NCBI RefSeq assembly: GCF_947488945.1
Contig: NZ_CANLBS010000031.1
Coordinates: 1-59,399 of the forward strand
Origin: an uncultured Streptomyces sp.
GTDB taxonomy: Bacteria; Actinomycetota; Actinomycetes; Streptomycetales; Streptomycetaceae
Direction: 5' to 3'
DNA length: 59,399 bases
Shown one piece after another: positions 43,336 to 51,920 of this stretch. The position numbers and the translations under genes were made by a program. Positions within the stretch are counted from its first letter, which is position 1. Each line of letters begins with the position of its first letter. Under the pieces are notes generated by a model, which saw only the letters and a program-made list of their open reading frames with translations, was not told the origin of the DNA and ran no database searches.

Positions 43336-44853
43336 GTGCCGCTCTTGTCCTCGCCCTCGTCCGCCCCGGCCCCGGCCGCCCGGCTGCGCGCCCTGCGCCC
43401 CGACTGGCTGTCCGACCCGAAGGTCTGGCGCACCGAGATCCTGGCCGGCCTCGTCGTCGGTCTGGCCCTGATCCCCGAGGCGATCTCGTTCTCGATCATC
43501 GCCGGGGTGGACCCCGCGATCGGCCTGTTCGCCTCGTTCACCATGGCCGTCACCATCTCGGTCGTGGGCGGGCGCCGGGCGATGATCTCCGCGGCGACCG
43601 GCGCGGTGGCGCTGGTGATCGCCCCCCTCAACCGGGAACACGGCTTCGGCTACCTGGTCTCGGCGGTGATCCTGGCCGGTGTCTTCCAGATCGTGCTGGG
43701 CGCGCTCGGCGTCGCCAAGCTGATGCGGTTCGTGCCGCGCAGCGTGATGGTGGGCTTCGTCAACTCGCTCGCCATCCTGATCTTCCTGGCACAGGTCCCG
43801 CAGATGCACGACGTGCCGTGGGCCGTGTACCCGCTGCTGGCCGGCGGCCTGGCCCTGCTGGTGCTGTTCCCGAAGGTCACCACGGTGGTACCGGCCCCGC
43901 TGGTCTCCATCGCGGTGCTGACCGCGATCACGGTGGCCGCCGGCATCGCGGTGCCGACCGTCGGCGACGAGGGCGAACTGCCGTCCTCGCTCCCCGTGCC
44001 GGGCCTGCCCGACGTGCCGTTCACGCTGGACACGCTGACCACCGTCGCCCCGTACGCGCTCGCGATGGCGCTAGTGGGCCTCATGGAGTCGCTGATGACG
44101 GCCAAGCTGGTGGACGAGATCACCGACACCCACTCCTCGAAGACCCGCGAGTCCGTCGGCCAGGGCATCGCCAACATCGTCACCGGGTTCTTCGGCGGCA
44201 TGGGCGGCTGCGCCATGATCGGCCAGACGATGATCAACGTGAAGGTCTCAGGCGCGCGCACCCGGCTCTCCACCTTCCTCGCGGGGGTCTTCCTGCTGGT
44301 GCTCTGCGTCGTCTTCGGCCCCCTCGTCTCCGACATTCCGATGGCCGCGCTGGTCGCGGTGATGGTGATGGTGTGCTTCGCCACCTTCGACTGGCACTCG
44401 ATCGCGCCGAAGACCCTCAAGCGGATGCCGGCCGGCGAGATCGCCGTCATGGTGGTCACCGTCGCCTGCGTGGTGGCCACCGAGAACCTGGCGATCGGCG
44501 TGGTGGTCGGCTCCGTGACCGCCATGGTCATCTTCGCCCGGCGCGTCGCACACCTCGCCCTGGTCACCCCGGTCGCCGCCCCGGACGGGCGGAGCGTGGT
44601 CTACCGCGTCACCGGCGCCCTCTTCTTCGCCTCCACCAACGACCTCGTGGGGCAGTTCGACTACGCCGCCGACCCGGACCGGGTGGTCATCGACCTGTCC
44701 GCCGCCCACATCTGGGACGCCTCCTCGGTGGCCGCGCTGGACGCGGTCGAGGAGAAGTACCGGCAGCGCGGCAAGAAAGTGGAGATCACCGGCCTGAACG
44801 ACTCCAGCGCCGACCTCCACACCCGGCTCACCGGCGAGCTCACCGGCCACTGA
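43336..44853 (+). CDS. SulP-family anion transporter with STAS domain
   Basis: A 505-residue transporter. About 11-12 helices include the SulP signature around EILAGLVVGLALIPEAISFSIIAGVDP (near residues 35-60) and the later TGFFGGMGGCAMIGQTMINV. A C-terminal STAS domain (VVIDLSAAHIWDASSVAALDAVEEKYRQ) lies near 455-485. SulP proteins move sulfate, bicarbonate or other anions, and the STAS domain regulates them. The substrate is unknown, though bicarbonate or sulfate is most likely. The GTG at 43336 has only a weak upstream site, so the start is uncertain by several codons. Confidence 0.9.
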   Translation: MPLLSSPSSAPAPAARLRALRPDWLSDPKVWRTEILAGLVVGLALIPEAISFSIIAGVDPAIGLFASFTMAVTISVVGGRRAMISAATGAVALVIAPLNREHGFGYLVSAVILAGVFQIVLGALGVAKLMRFVPRSVMVGFVNSLAILIFLAQVPQMHDVPWAVYPLLAGGLALLVLFPKVTTVVPAPLVSIAVLTAITVAAGIAVPTVGDEGELPSSLPVPGLPDVPFTLDTLTTVAPYALAMALVGLMESLMTAKLVDEITDTHSSKTRESVGQGIANIVTGFFGGMGGCAMIGQTMINVKVSGARTRLSTFLAGVFLLVLCVVFGPLVSDIPMAALVAVMVMVCFATFDWHSIAPKTLKRMPAGEIAVMVVTVACVVATENLAIGVVVGSVTAMVIFARRVAHLALVTPVAAPDGRSVVYRVTGALFFASTNDLVGQFDYAADPDRVVIDLSAAHIWDASSVAALDAVEEKYRQRGKKVEITGLNDSSADLHTRLTGELTGH

Positions 44854-45155
44854 GGCGAGGCCGCCCGGCGGTACGGGGAAGCCGGCCGCCGCGCTCGCCC
44901 GGCGGGGCCGTGACCGGTGTGGTGTCCGGCGGGGCCGCGTCCGGCTACCGGGCAGCGGGTGGCACCTGATCCTGGCGGTGTACGCCTCGGCCCGGTCGCC
45001 GGGGCCGGTCCGTACGTCCGGTGCGCCCGCACGGCCGCCGAGGGCACGTTCCGGCCGGCGGAACCGGCCGTCCCCGGCCGCCGGCCCCGCGGGGACCTGC
45101 ATCGATATGGTCAAGACGGGCGTCGGCACCACCGTCCGTGGGCAGAATCGGCGCC
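44854..45155. other. 302-base intergenic region
   Basis: No gene is supported. Near its end CAGAAT at about 45143-45148 could be the -10 for the next gene, placing the transcript start next to its ATG. Confidence 0.35.
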
Positions 45156-45908
45156 ATGCTGATCACGGAGCGCATCGACAGACTCCAGTACGAAGGGCGG
45201 CTGCTCGGCGCCGCCGCGGCACGGGCCGGAACCGCGGCGCCCGTGCCGACCTGCCCCGGCTGGACCGTACGCGACCTCGTCCGGCACACCACGACGGTGC
45301 ACCGCTGGGCCACCGCCTTCGTCGTCGAGGGCCACCGGACGTTCGTGCCGGCCGCCGCGGAACCCGATCTGGACGGCGAGGAGTTGCTCGCCCACTTCCA
45401 CGAGGGGCACACGGCGCTGGTGGCGGCCCTGCGGGACGCGCCGGACGGCCTGGAGTGCTGGACGTTCATGCCCGCACCGTCGCCGCGGGACTTCTGGGCC
45501 CGCCGCCAGCTCCACGAGACCATGGTGCACCGGGTGGACGCGGAGAGCGCCTGCGACGGCCCGGTGTCCCCGGTGGAGGCTGCGCACGCGGTCGACGGGA
45601 TCGACGAACTGCTGCGGGCCTTCCACGCGCGGGAGAAGAGCCGGGTGCGCACCCCGTCCCGGCGGGTGCTGCGGGTCCGGGCCACCGACACCGACGCCGC
45701 CTGGACCGTGCGGCTGTCGCCTGCCGCACCCGTGGCGTCGCGGGACGACGGCTACGAGCAGCCGTCACCGGCGGACTGCGAGCTGACCGGGACGGCCGCG
45801 GCTCTCTGCCTGACCCTGTGGAACCGGCTTCCGCTCACGGCCGTGCGGGTCACCGGCGATCCCGCGCTGGCCCGGCTCTGGCGGGAGAACTCCGCGGTCA
45901 CCTGGTGA
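45156..45908 (+). CDS. Maleylpyruvate isomerase family / mycothiol-dependent protein (DinB-like)
   Basis: A 250-residue protein of the TIGR03083 group: a DinB-like four-helix bundle with PTCPGWTVRDLVRHTTTVHRW near residues 31-51 (the metal-binding His and the W..R..VRH pattern) and HETMVHRVDAE near 125, followed by the small C-terminal SCP-like domain (CELTGTAAALCLTLWNRLPL). Members are mycothiol-dependent isomerases or transferases with a bound metal. No clear substrate follows from the neighbours. The ATG at 45156 seems to lie at the transcript start. Confidence 0.85.
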   Translation: MLITERIDRLQYEGRLLGAAAARAGTAAPVPTCPGWTVRDLVRHTTTVHRWATAFVVEGHRTFVPAAAEPDLDGEELLAHFHEGHTALVAALRDAPDGLECWTFMPAPSPRDFWARRQLHETMVHRVDAESACDGPVSPVEAAHAVDGIDELLRAFHAREKSRVRTPSRRVLRVRATDTDAAWTVRLSPAAPVASRDDGYEQPSPADCELTGTAAALCLTLWNRLPLTAVRVTGDPALARLWRENSAVTW

Positions 45909-45935
45909 CCGGTGGCCCGCGCTCACCTCAGCCGT

Positions 45936-46646
45936 TCACCGCCCGTCCTCCCCCGTCGTCAGCCCCACGGTGCGGGCCAGCTCCCCGGTGGCCCGCGCGA
46001 AGAACGCGTCCCGATCCTCGACGACCCGGTGGAACTGCCCGAAGAGCTCGAACGACAGCAGGCCGAAGAGCTGCGCCCAGGCGGCGACCAGCGCCGCCAC
46101 CGTCGCGGGCGGGAGGTCGGGCGCCAGGTCGCCGGCCATCCGGGCGGCCTCCGCGGCCGCCGTCGCGCCGAGCGGCGGCACCTCGGCCCGGCCCGCGGCG
46201 TGGGCCTCCCGGACGAGGCCGATGAGCGTCAGCCCGACCCGGGAGGCCGGGCCGACGGTGTCCTGCGGTGCGCTGTAGCCGGGCACCGGAGACCCGTAGA
46301 GCAGGGCGTACTCGTGCGGGTGGGCCAGTGCCCAGGCGCGCACGGCGCAGGTCACCGCCGTCCAGCGGGCGGGGTACGGCCCGGACGAACCGGCCGCCGA
46401 GGCGCGGGCCGTCTCAGCGGCCTCGCCCAAAGCGTCGTAGGCGTCCACGATCAGCGCCGTGAGCAACTCGTCACGGCTGGGGAAATACCGGTACAGCGCG
46501 GACGAGACCATGCCCAGTTCGCGGGCGACCGCCCGGAGGGAGAGCGTGGAGGCCCCCTCGGCCGCCAGCTGCCGCCTGGCCTCGTCCTTGATGGCGAGCG
46601 TGATCTCGGTGCGGGCGCGCTCCCGCGCGCCTCGGACGGTACTCAT
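45936..46646 (-). CDS. TetR-family regulator
   Basis: A 236-residue TetR repressor with an N-terminal helix-turn-helix (LSLRAVARELGMVSSALYRYFPSRDELLTALI) near residues 36-67 and a TetR_C-type ligand domain (WTAVTCAVRAWALAHPHEYALLYGSPVPGY). It is divergent from an F420-type oxidoreductase. Two matching dyads lie between them at 46687-46701 and 46739-46753, about 40 and 90 bases from this gene's ATG, so it probably represses both genes. The ATG at 46646 is chosen because family members begin with MSTVRG-like sequences, with longer upstream frames unsupported. Confidence 0.9.
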   Translation of the reverse strand: MSTVRGARERARTEITLAIKDEARRQLAAEGASTLSLRAVARELGMVSSALYRYFPSRDELLTALIVDAYDALGEAAETARASAAGSSGPYPARWTAVTCAVRAWALAHPHEYALLYGSPVPGYSAPQDTVGPASRVGLTLIGLVREAHAAGRAEVPPLGATAAAEAARMAGDLAPDLPPATVAALVAAWAQLFGLLSFELFGQFHRVVEDRDAFFARATGELARTVGLTTGEDGR

Positions 46647-46686
46647 GGGGCCAGTCTGCCATGCACGGAGAGCGCCGACCACGAAC

Positions 46687-46753
46687 GAGAGCACTGCTCT
46701 TTACAGGACGCCCCAAAGCGCGCACACTGATCTGGAACGAGAGCACCGCTCTC
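46687..46753. promoter_or_regulatory. Twin TetR operators
   Basis: GAGAGC-act-GCTCTt (46687-46701) and GAGAGC-acc-GCTCTC (46739-46753) are near-identical dyads 52 bases apart, each preceded by AAC. They lie between the divergent TetR gene and the oxidoreductase gene. Confidence 0.7.
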
Positions 46754-46799
46754 AGATCTCCGTCCCACGGCGGAGCCCTTTCCGGCACCGGAGGCCGAC

Positions 46800-47267
46800 A
46801 TGTCACAGCCGTACTACCTGCGGGGCAGCGCTCTCAACGTCCGTCTGAACAGCCTGGTCGGCCGGCTCGCCCGGCTCGGGGTGAGCATGCTCGGCACCGC
46901 CGAGATGTCGGTCCGGGGCCGTAAGAGCGGCCGGATGCAGCGGATCCCGGTGAACCCGCACACCTTCGAGGGGCAGCAGTACATCGTCTCCGCGCGGGGC
47001 CACTCCCAGTGGGTGCGCAACATGCGGGTGGTCGGCGGCGGGGAGCTGCGGGTCGGCCGCAAGGTCCGTGACTTCACGGCCGTGGAGGTGCCGGACGACG
47101 AGCAGAAGGCACGCGTCCTGCGGGCCTATCTCCAGCGGTGGGGCTGGGAGGTCGACCAGTACTTCCGGGGCGTCACGGCGAAGTCGTCGGACGCCGAACT
47201 GCTGGCCGCCTGCGCCGACCACCCGGTCTTCCGGATCACCGTGCAGGCGGGCGGCGGCGCGCGCTGA
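46800..47267 (+). CDS. Deazaflavin (F420)-dependent nitroreductase-family oxidoreductase
   Basis: A 155-residue protein of the Ddn-like split-barrel family. It has the family phrase TAEMSVRGRKSGRMQRIPVNPHTFEGQQYIVSARGHSQWVRNMR near residues 32-75, in which RGRKSG and the WVRN motif bind F420. It would use reduced F420 to reduce an unidentified substrate such as a quinone or a xenobiotic. Control by the divergent TetR regulator, with twin operators, suggests induction by a toxic small molecule. The ATG at 46800 follows a GGAG-containing leader (CGGAGGCCGAC). Confidence 0.88.
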   Translation: MSQPYYLRGSALNVRLNSLVGRLARLGVSMLGTAEMSVRGRKSGRMQRIPVNPHTFEGQQYIVSARGHSQWVRNMRVVGGGELRVGRKVRDFTAVEVPDDEQKARVLRAYLQRWGWEVDQYFRGVTAKSSDAELLAACADHPVFRITVQAGGGAR

Positions 47268-47323
47268 CCGCAGAGCGCCGCGCCGGGCCCCGGAGCGCGA
47301 CGCGCCTACGGCCCCGGACACGC

Positions 47324-47350
47324 GAACGGCGCCCGCCCGGGGCGCCGTTC
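47324..47350. terminator. Bidirectional terminator
   Basis: GAACGGCGCCC (47324-47334) and GGGCGCCGTTC (47340-47350) form a perfect 11-bp stem between the convergent oxidoreductase and flavoprotein genes. Confidence 0.75.
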
Positions 47351-47410
47351 AGCCGTTCCGTCCACACCCTGGCCGCTCGAAGCTCCGGCCCGCCCGGCGC
47401 TCCGGGCCGC

Positions 47411-48625
47411 TCAGCGCTCCAGCGCCGACAGCGCGCGGTGCGCCAGCGGGTGCGTGCGGACCAGCTCCGCGAGCGAGGTGGTGCCCCGGGTGATCCCGGC
47501 GAACGCCTTCCAGGCCGGGCGGAACCCGGTCAGCACGGCGTGCAGAATGCCGGGGCGCCGCTCGAAGAGCTTGAGCATGCTGCGGCCGACGCTCATCTCC
47601 ACGCCGAGCCCCGCCTTGATCGCGAACGCGTAGTTCAGCGCCTGCCGCCGCGCGTCCACCGCGTCGTGGGCCTCCGCGATGCGGACCGCCCACTCGCCCG
47701 CCAGCCGCCCGGAGCGCAGTGCGAACGAGATGCCCTCCCGGGTCCACGGCTCCAGCAGCCCGGCCGCGTCCCCGCAGACCACCACGCGCCCGCGCGACAG
47801 CGGCGAGTCCTCGCTGCGGCAGCGGGTCAGATGTCCGGAGGAGATCTTCGGCTCGAAGCCGGCGAGGCCGAGCCGGGCGATGAAGTCCTCCAGATACCTC
47901 TTGGTGCCCGCGCCGTCGCCGCGGGCCGAGATCACGCCGACCGTGAGCGTGTCGCCCTTGGGGAAGACCCAGCCGTAACTGCCGGGCATCGGGCCCCAGT
48001 CGATGAGCACCCGGCCCGCCCAGTCCTCCGCCACCGTCGCCGGGACGGGGATCTCCGCCTCCAGGCCGAGGTCCACCTGGTCGAGCTTGACGCCCACGTG
48101 CGCCCCTATGCGGCCGGCACTGCCGTCCGCCCCGACCACCGCGCGCGCCAGCACCGTCTCGCCCCCGGCCAGCACCACGGCGACCGTCCGGCGGTCCGGA
48201 ACGGCCGAGCCGTGCTGCTCGACCCGGGAGACCGTGGCGCCGGTGCGCAGCTCGGCACCGGCCTTCTGCGCGGCCTCGACCAGTCCGGCGTCGAACTCCG
48301 GACGGTTGATCAGCCCGAACAGCATGCGCTTGGACCGGCGGGTGCGGGCCAGCTTGCCGTTGAGCGAGAAGGTGACGGCGTGCACCCGGTCCTGGAGCGG
48401 AAGCTCGAAGCCGGGCGGCAACGAGTCCCGCGAATACCCGATGATGCCGCCGCCGCACGTCTTGTAGCGGGGGATCTCCGCCTTCTCCAGCAGCAGTACC
48501 CGGCGGCCGGCGACGGCCGCCGCGTACGCCGCGGAGGCTCCGGCCGGACCCGCGCCGACTACGACGACGTCCCACACGGACGGCTCTTCGTGCTGACGTC
48601 CGGCGTCTGCGTTCTCGCTGCTCAC
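47411..48625 (-). CDS. Geranylgeranyl reductase-family flavoprotein
   Basis: A 404-residue FAD oxidoreductase. It has the N-terminal dinucleotide motif VVVGAGPAGASAAYAAA near residues 22-38, YKTCGGGIIG near 54-63 (the family cysteine), VGADGSAGRIG and VVVCGDAAGLLEPWTREGISFAL. Family members saturate isoprenoid chains of menaquinone, chlorophyll or archaeal lipids, or act on specialised metabolites. No isoprenoid genes lie nearby. In Streptomyces a single-gene homologue often serves menaquinone side-chain reduction. The GTG at 48625 is the first in-frame start of the family-like sequence. Confidence 0.88.
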   Translation of the reverse strand: MSSENADAGRQHEEPSVWDVVVVGAGPAGASAAYAAAVAGRRVLLLEKAEIPRYKTCGGGIIGYSRDSLPPGFELPLQDRVHAVTFSLNGKLARTRRSKRMLFGLINRPEFDAGLVEAAQKAGAELRTGATVSRVEQHGSAVPDRRTVAVVLAGGETVLARAVVGADGSAGRIGAHVGVKLDQVDLGLEAEIPVPATVAEDWAGRVLIDWGPMPGSYGWVFPKGDTLTVGVISARGDGAGTKRYLEDFIARLGLAGFEPKISSGHLTRCRSEDSPLSRGRVVVCGDAAGLLEPWTREGISFALRSGRLAGEWAVRIAEAHDAVDARRQALNYAFAIKAGLGVEMSVGRSMLKLFERRPGILHAVLTGFRPAWKAFAGITRGTTSLAELVRTHPLAHRALSALER

Positions 48626-48816
48626 GATGTGCTTCTGCTCCCGATCCGACCAGTGGCCCCGACTGCTCCCGGCATCCTACGGCGCGGCCCGCCCCCACAC
48701 CGCTGTGGGAGGATCGCCGGGGGGCCGCCGCGGGGACAACGCCGGACAAACGACGCCGTCACCGTGCCGGACGCCCCACCGACCCGTACAACGTCGCACC
48801 CACGAGGAGCGTGCCC

Positions 48817-50181
48817 ATGACCGCCCGTCCGATTGCCGAAACCGTCGCCTCGTTGATGCCCCGCGCCCGGGTGGAGCTGGGTGAGCTGGTGGCGTTCAAG
48901 TCGGTGGCGGACCCCGCGCAGTTCCCCCGGAGCGAGTGCGAGGCCGCGGCCGGCTGGGTCGCGGACGCGCTGCGCGCCGAGGGCTTCCAGGACGTGGCCC
49001 TGCTCGACACCCCCGACGGCACCCAGTCGGTGTACGGCTTCCTGCCCGGCCCCGCCGGCGCCCCGACCGTGCTGCTCTACGCGCACTACGACGTGCAGCC
49101 GCCGCTGGACGAAGCGGCGTGGCTCTCCCCGCCGTTCGAGCTGACCGAGCGCGACGGCCGCTGGTACGGCCGGGGCGCCGCGGACTGCAAGGGCGGGGTC
49201 ATCATGCACCTGCTGGCGCTGCGGGCGCTCAAGGCGAACGGCGGCGTCCCGGTCTCCGTCAAGGTCGTCGCCGAGGGCTCGGAGGAGCAGGGCACCGGCG
49301 GCCTGGAGCGGTACGCGGAGGCGCACCCCGAGCTGCTGGCCGCCGACTCCGTGGTGATCGGCGACGCGGGCAACTTCCGGGTCGGCCTGCCGACGGTCAC
49401 CGCGACGCTGCGCGGCATGACGATGCTGCGGGTCACCCTGGACACCCTCGAAGGCAACCTGCACTCCGGCCAGTTCGGCGGCGCCGCCCCCGACGCCCTG
49501 GCGGCGATGATCCACCTGCTGGCCTCGCTGCGCGACGAGGACGGCACCACCACGGTCGACGGCCTCGACGGCGACGCGTCGTGGCCGGGCCTGCAGTACC
49601 CGCAGGAGGAATTCCGCAAGGACGCGAAGGTGCTGGACGGGGTGGAGCTGATCGGCGCGGGCACCGTCGCGGACCGGATCTGGGCGCGCCCCGCGGTGAC
49701 CGTCATCGGGATCGACTGCCCGCCGGTGGTGGGCGCCACGCCGTCCGTGCAGGCGAGCGCCAGGGCCCAGATCAGCCTGCGGGTGCCGCCGGGCCAGGAC
49801 GCCGAGGAGGCCCGGAAGCTGCTGACCGCCCACCTGGAGTCGCACGCCCCTTGGGGGGCCCGGGTGACGGTGGAGCAGGTCGGCCAGGGCCAGCCCTTCC
49901 GCGCCGACGTCACCAGCCCCGCCTACGCCGCGATGGCCGACGCGATGCGGGCGGCCTATCCGGGCGAGGAGATGCAGAGCGCGGGCATGGGCGGATCGAT
50001 CCCGCTCTGCAACACGCTGGCGCAGCTCTACCCGGAAGCGGAGATCCTGCTCATCGGCCTGAGCGAGCCGGAGGCGCAGATCCACGCGGTCAACGAGAGC
50101 GTGTCACCGCAGGAACTGGAACGGCTGTCGATCGCCGAGGCGCTGTTCCTGCGGAACTACGCGGCTTCCAAGGGCGTCTGA
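48817..50181 (+). CDS. M20-family dipeptidase
   Basis: A 454-residue zinc peptidase of the M20 family. Metal ligands are visible as His90 in AHYDVQP, Asp123 in GAADCKGG and the Glu156/157 pair in GSEEQGTGG. A dimerisation domain lies in the middle (LRGMTMLRVTLDTLEGNLHSGQFGG), and a further His follows in NLHSG. Members hydrolyse dipeptides with broad specificity. The ATG at 48817 has GAGGAG about 7 bases upstream, with the GTG at 48811 as an alternative. A housekeeping amino-acid scavenging role is most likely. Confidence 0.9.
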   Translation: MTARPIAETVASLMPRARVELGELVAFKSVADPAQFPRSECEAAAGWVADALRAEGFQDVALLDTPDGTQSVYGFLPGPAGAPTVLLYAHYDVQPPLDEAAWLSPPFELTERDGRWYGRGAADCKGGVIMHLLALRALKANGGVPVSVKVVAEGSEEQGTGGLERYAEAHPELLAADSVVIGDAGNFRVGLPTVTATLRGMTMLRVTLDTLEGNLHSGQFGGAAPDALAAMIHLLASLRDEDGTTTVDGLDGDASWPGLQYPQEEFRKDAKVLDGVELIGAGTVADRIWARPAVTVIGIDCPPVVGATPSVQASARAQISLRVPPGQDAEEARKLLTAHLESHAPWGARVTVEQVGQGQPFRADVTSPAYAAMADAMRAAYPGEEMQSAGMGGSIPLCNTLAQLYPEAEILLIGLSEPEAQIHAVNESVSPQELERLSIAEALFLRNYAASKGV

Positions 50182-50333
50182 CGACGCGTCGGGGCCCGGC
50201 CACCGGGTCCCTGAGCCGCCGGTCGCCGGGTCCTGTGGACCGCCGGGTGCGGGTCCTGCACGACGTGCGTAGGGGACCCGCGCCGGGCCGAGCCCGACGG
50301 CCGGGGACGTGCCGCGCCCCGACGACCGGGGCG

Positions 50334-51380
50334 TCAGTCCCGGCCGACCGGCACGCCGGCCTCCAGGTTGAGCACGGTGGACGTCTCGCGGGCCCGCAGA
50401 GCCCAGCGCAGCCGCCGGTAGCGGGTGGGCGGCAGCATGGTCGCCGCCTCCTCCTCGGTGACGAAGCGCCAGCCGCGCAGTTCCTCGCCCGGCAGCAGCA
50501 GCTCGGCCGCCTCCTCGGTGCGCAGCAGTCCGCCGTCGAAGAGGAAGCGCAGCCCGCCGTATCCGGGCGGGCAGGGGGCCTCCCAGTCCACCAGCAGAAG
50601 TCTCGGCTCGCCCTCCAGCCGCAGCCCTATCTCCTCGTGCACCTCGCGCACCCCGGCCCGCGCCGGAGCCTCTCCGGCCTCCACCACGCCGCCCGGGAAC
50701 TCCCAGCCGGGCTTGTACGTGGGGTCGACGAGCAGGAAGCGGTCGTGTTCGTCGAAGAGCAGCACCCCGGCGGCCACGGTCTCGGCCTTCGGCTCCGGCG
50801 TCTGCACGATGTCGCACGGACCGGCCGCGCCGGTGCGGACCGCCTCGGCGATCGACCGGGCGGTCTCACGGGGGGTGAGGCCGCCGGTGTCGACGGTGTG
50901 GGCGTCGGCGCGGAGCCAGCCGAGGGCGGCCCGGTAGGGCTCGACGCGCTCCAGGGCCCGACGGCGTACGCGGGTGGCGTGCTCGGGATCGTCGGGGAAG
51001 TCGTCCCGGTCGGCGATCCGTTGACGCAGGATCGTTTCCTCGGGGTCGAGGAGCACATGGTGCACGGCGATGCGCCGGGAGGCGAGCCCGCCGAAGATCT
51101 CGTCCCGGTACTCCTGCCGCAGCAGGGTCATCGGCACCACCAGCGTGCCGGGCATCTCGGCGAGCAGGGCGGCCGCCGTGTCGACCACCAGGCGGCGCCA
51201 GATCGGCAGGTCCTGGAAGTCGCCCACCGCCGCGAGCCGTTTGCCCGGCAGCAGGTCGCGCAGCGCGTCGCCGGTCACCGCGGGGTCGTAGAGCGCGCTG
51301 TTCGGGATCAGATCGACCAGCTCGCCCGCGGCGCGGGTCTTCCCCGCACCGAACGCACCGTTGATCCAGACGACAATCAC
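50334..51380 (-). CDS. P-loop kinase-like / Nudix hydrolase fusion
   Basis: A 348-residue two-domain protein. The N-terminal P-loop part begins at VIVVWINGAFGAGKTR (Walker A at residues 8-15) and has the layout of a small nucleoside or shikimate-type kinase, with VHHVLLDPEETILRQRIADR near 105-125. The C-terminal Nudix domain has the full box GGVVEAGEAPARAGVREVHEEIGL near 228-251. It could phosphorylate and pyrophosphohydrolyse related nucleotides, but no substrate is known. The GTG at 51380 is chosen because GGAG lies 5 bases upstream and the Walker motif follows at once. The two domains are on one reading frame with no break. Confidence 0.85.
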   Translation of the reverse strand: MIVVWINGAFGAGKTRAAGELVDLIPNSALYDPAVTGDALRDLLPGKRLAAVGDFQDLPIWRRLVVDTAAALLAEMPGTLVVPMTLLRQEYRDEIFGGLASRRIAVHHVLLDPEETILRQRIADRDDFPDDPEHATRVRRRALERVEPYRAALGWLRADAHTVDTGGLTPRETARSIAEAVRTGAAGPCDIVQTPEPKAETVAAGVLLFDEHDRFLLVDPTYKPGWEFPGGVVEAGEAPARAGVREVHEEIGLRLEGEPRLLLVDWEAPCPPGYGGLRFLFDGGLLRTEEAAELLLPGEELRGWRFVTEEEAATMLPPTRYRRLRWALRARETSTVLNLEAGVPVGRD

Positions 51381-51592
51381 GAGGACTCCAAGACCGGAAG
51401 GCCGCTGACCAGCGGCGGAGAGGATTTCGCGGGACCGCCCGGGAGAGGTAGGGGAAAGAGGGACGTCCACAGCCCGGCTCCCACCACCTCCTTCTCCCAG
51501 ACCCTCTGGAGATACCCAACGATCCGCTCCTCCATCGCGAGGGTCACTTCGCTGTGCCTTCCCTCCGCACCGGGCCGCTCATGCCGGTTGGT

Positions 51593-51850
51593 GCCGCGCA
51601 GACGGTGGCGATGGTGACCTTGCCGGTCTTGCGGTCGGTGCGGCGGCTTGATCCGGACAGCCTGGCAGGCCACCCCGTCCCAGCTCACGACGCCCCACTC
51701 CGGGACCACTGGGAGATCGAGGCCCTGCACACCACGTCCGCGACACCGCCTTCCAGGCGCGGCGGCGCCGGAGGACGCCGCGCGGCTGCGGACCAGGAAC
51801 ACTCCCGGGGCCTCGGCGTCCTGGCGCAACCTCGCCATGGGTCGGCGTCA
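51593..51850. pseudogene. Scrambled relic of an ISAs1-type transposase
   Basis: No intact frame is present, but two pieces of one transposase family are readable. On the minus strand (about 51670 to 51593) there is QAVRIK followed by RRTDRKTGKVTIATVCA. On the plus strand (about 51701-51840) there is RDHWEIEALH, then HVRDTAFQ after a 2-base shift, then EDAARLRTRNTPGASASWRNLAMG. The family order would place both pieces on one strand, so the first piece is inverted. The rest of 51381-51920 holds no gene I can support. Confidence 0.55.
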
Positions 51851-51920
51851 GAAGATTGGACAGCAGATGTCGACCACTTCGGGAAGCACGTCCGGCTGGT
51901 GTTGTTCGATTGCCGGACGG

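Noticed and set aside
41829..43631. 600-residue minus-strand frame over the MFS gene
   Set aside because: It is a shadow, rich in Gly and Arg without a fold.
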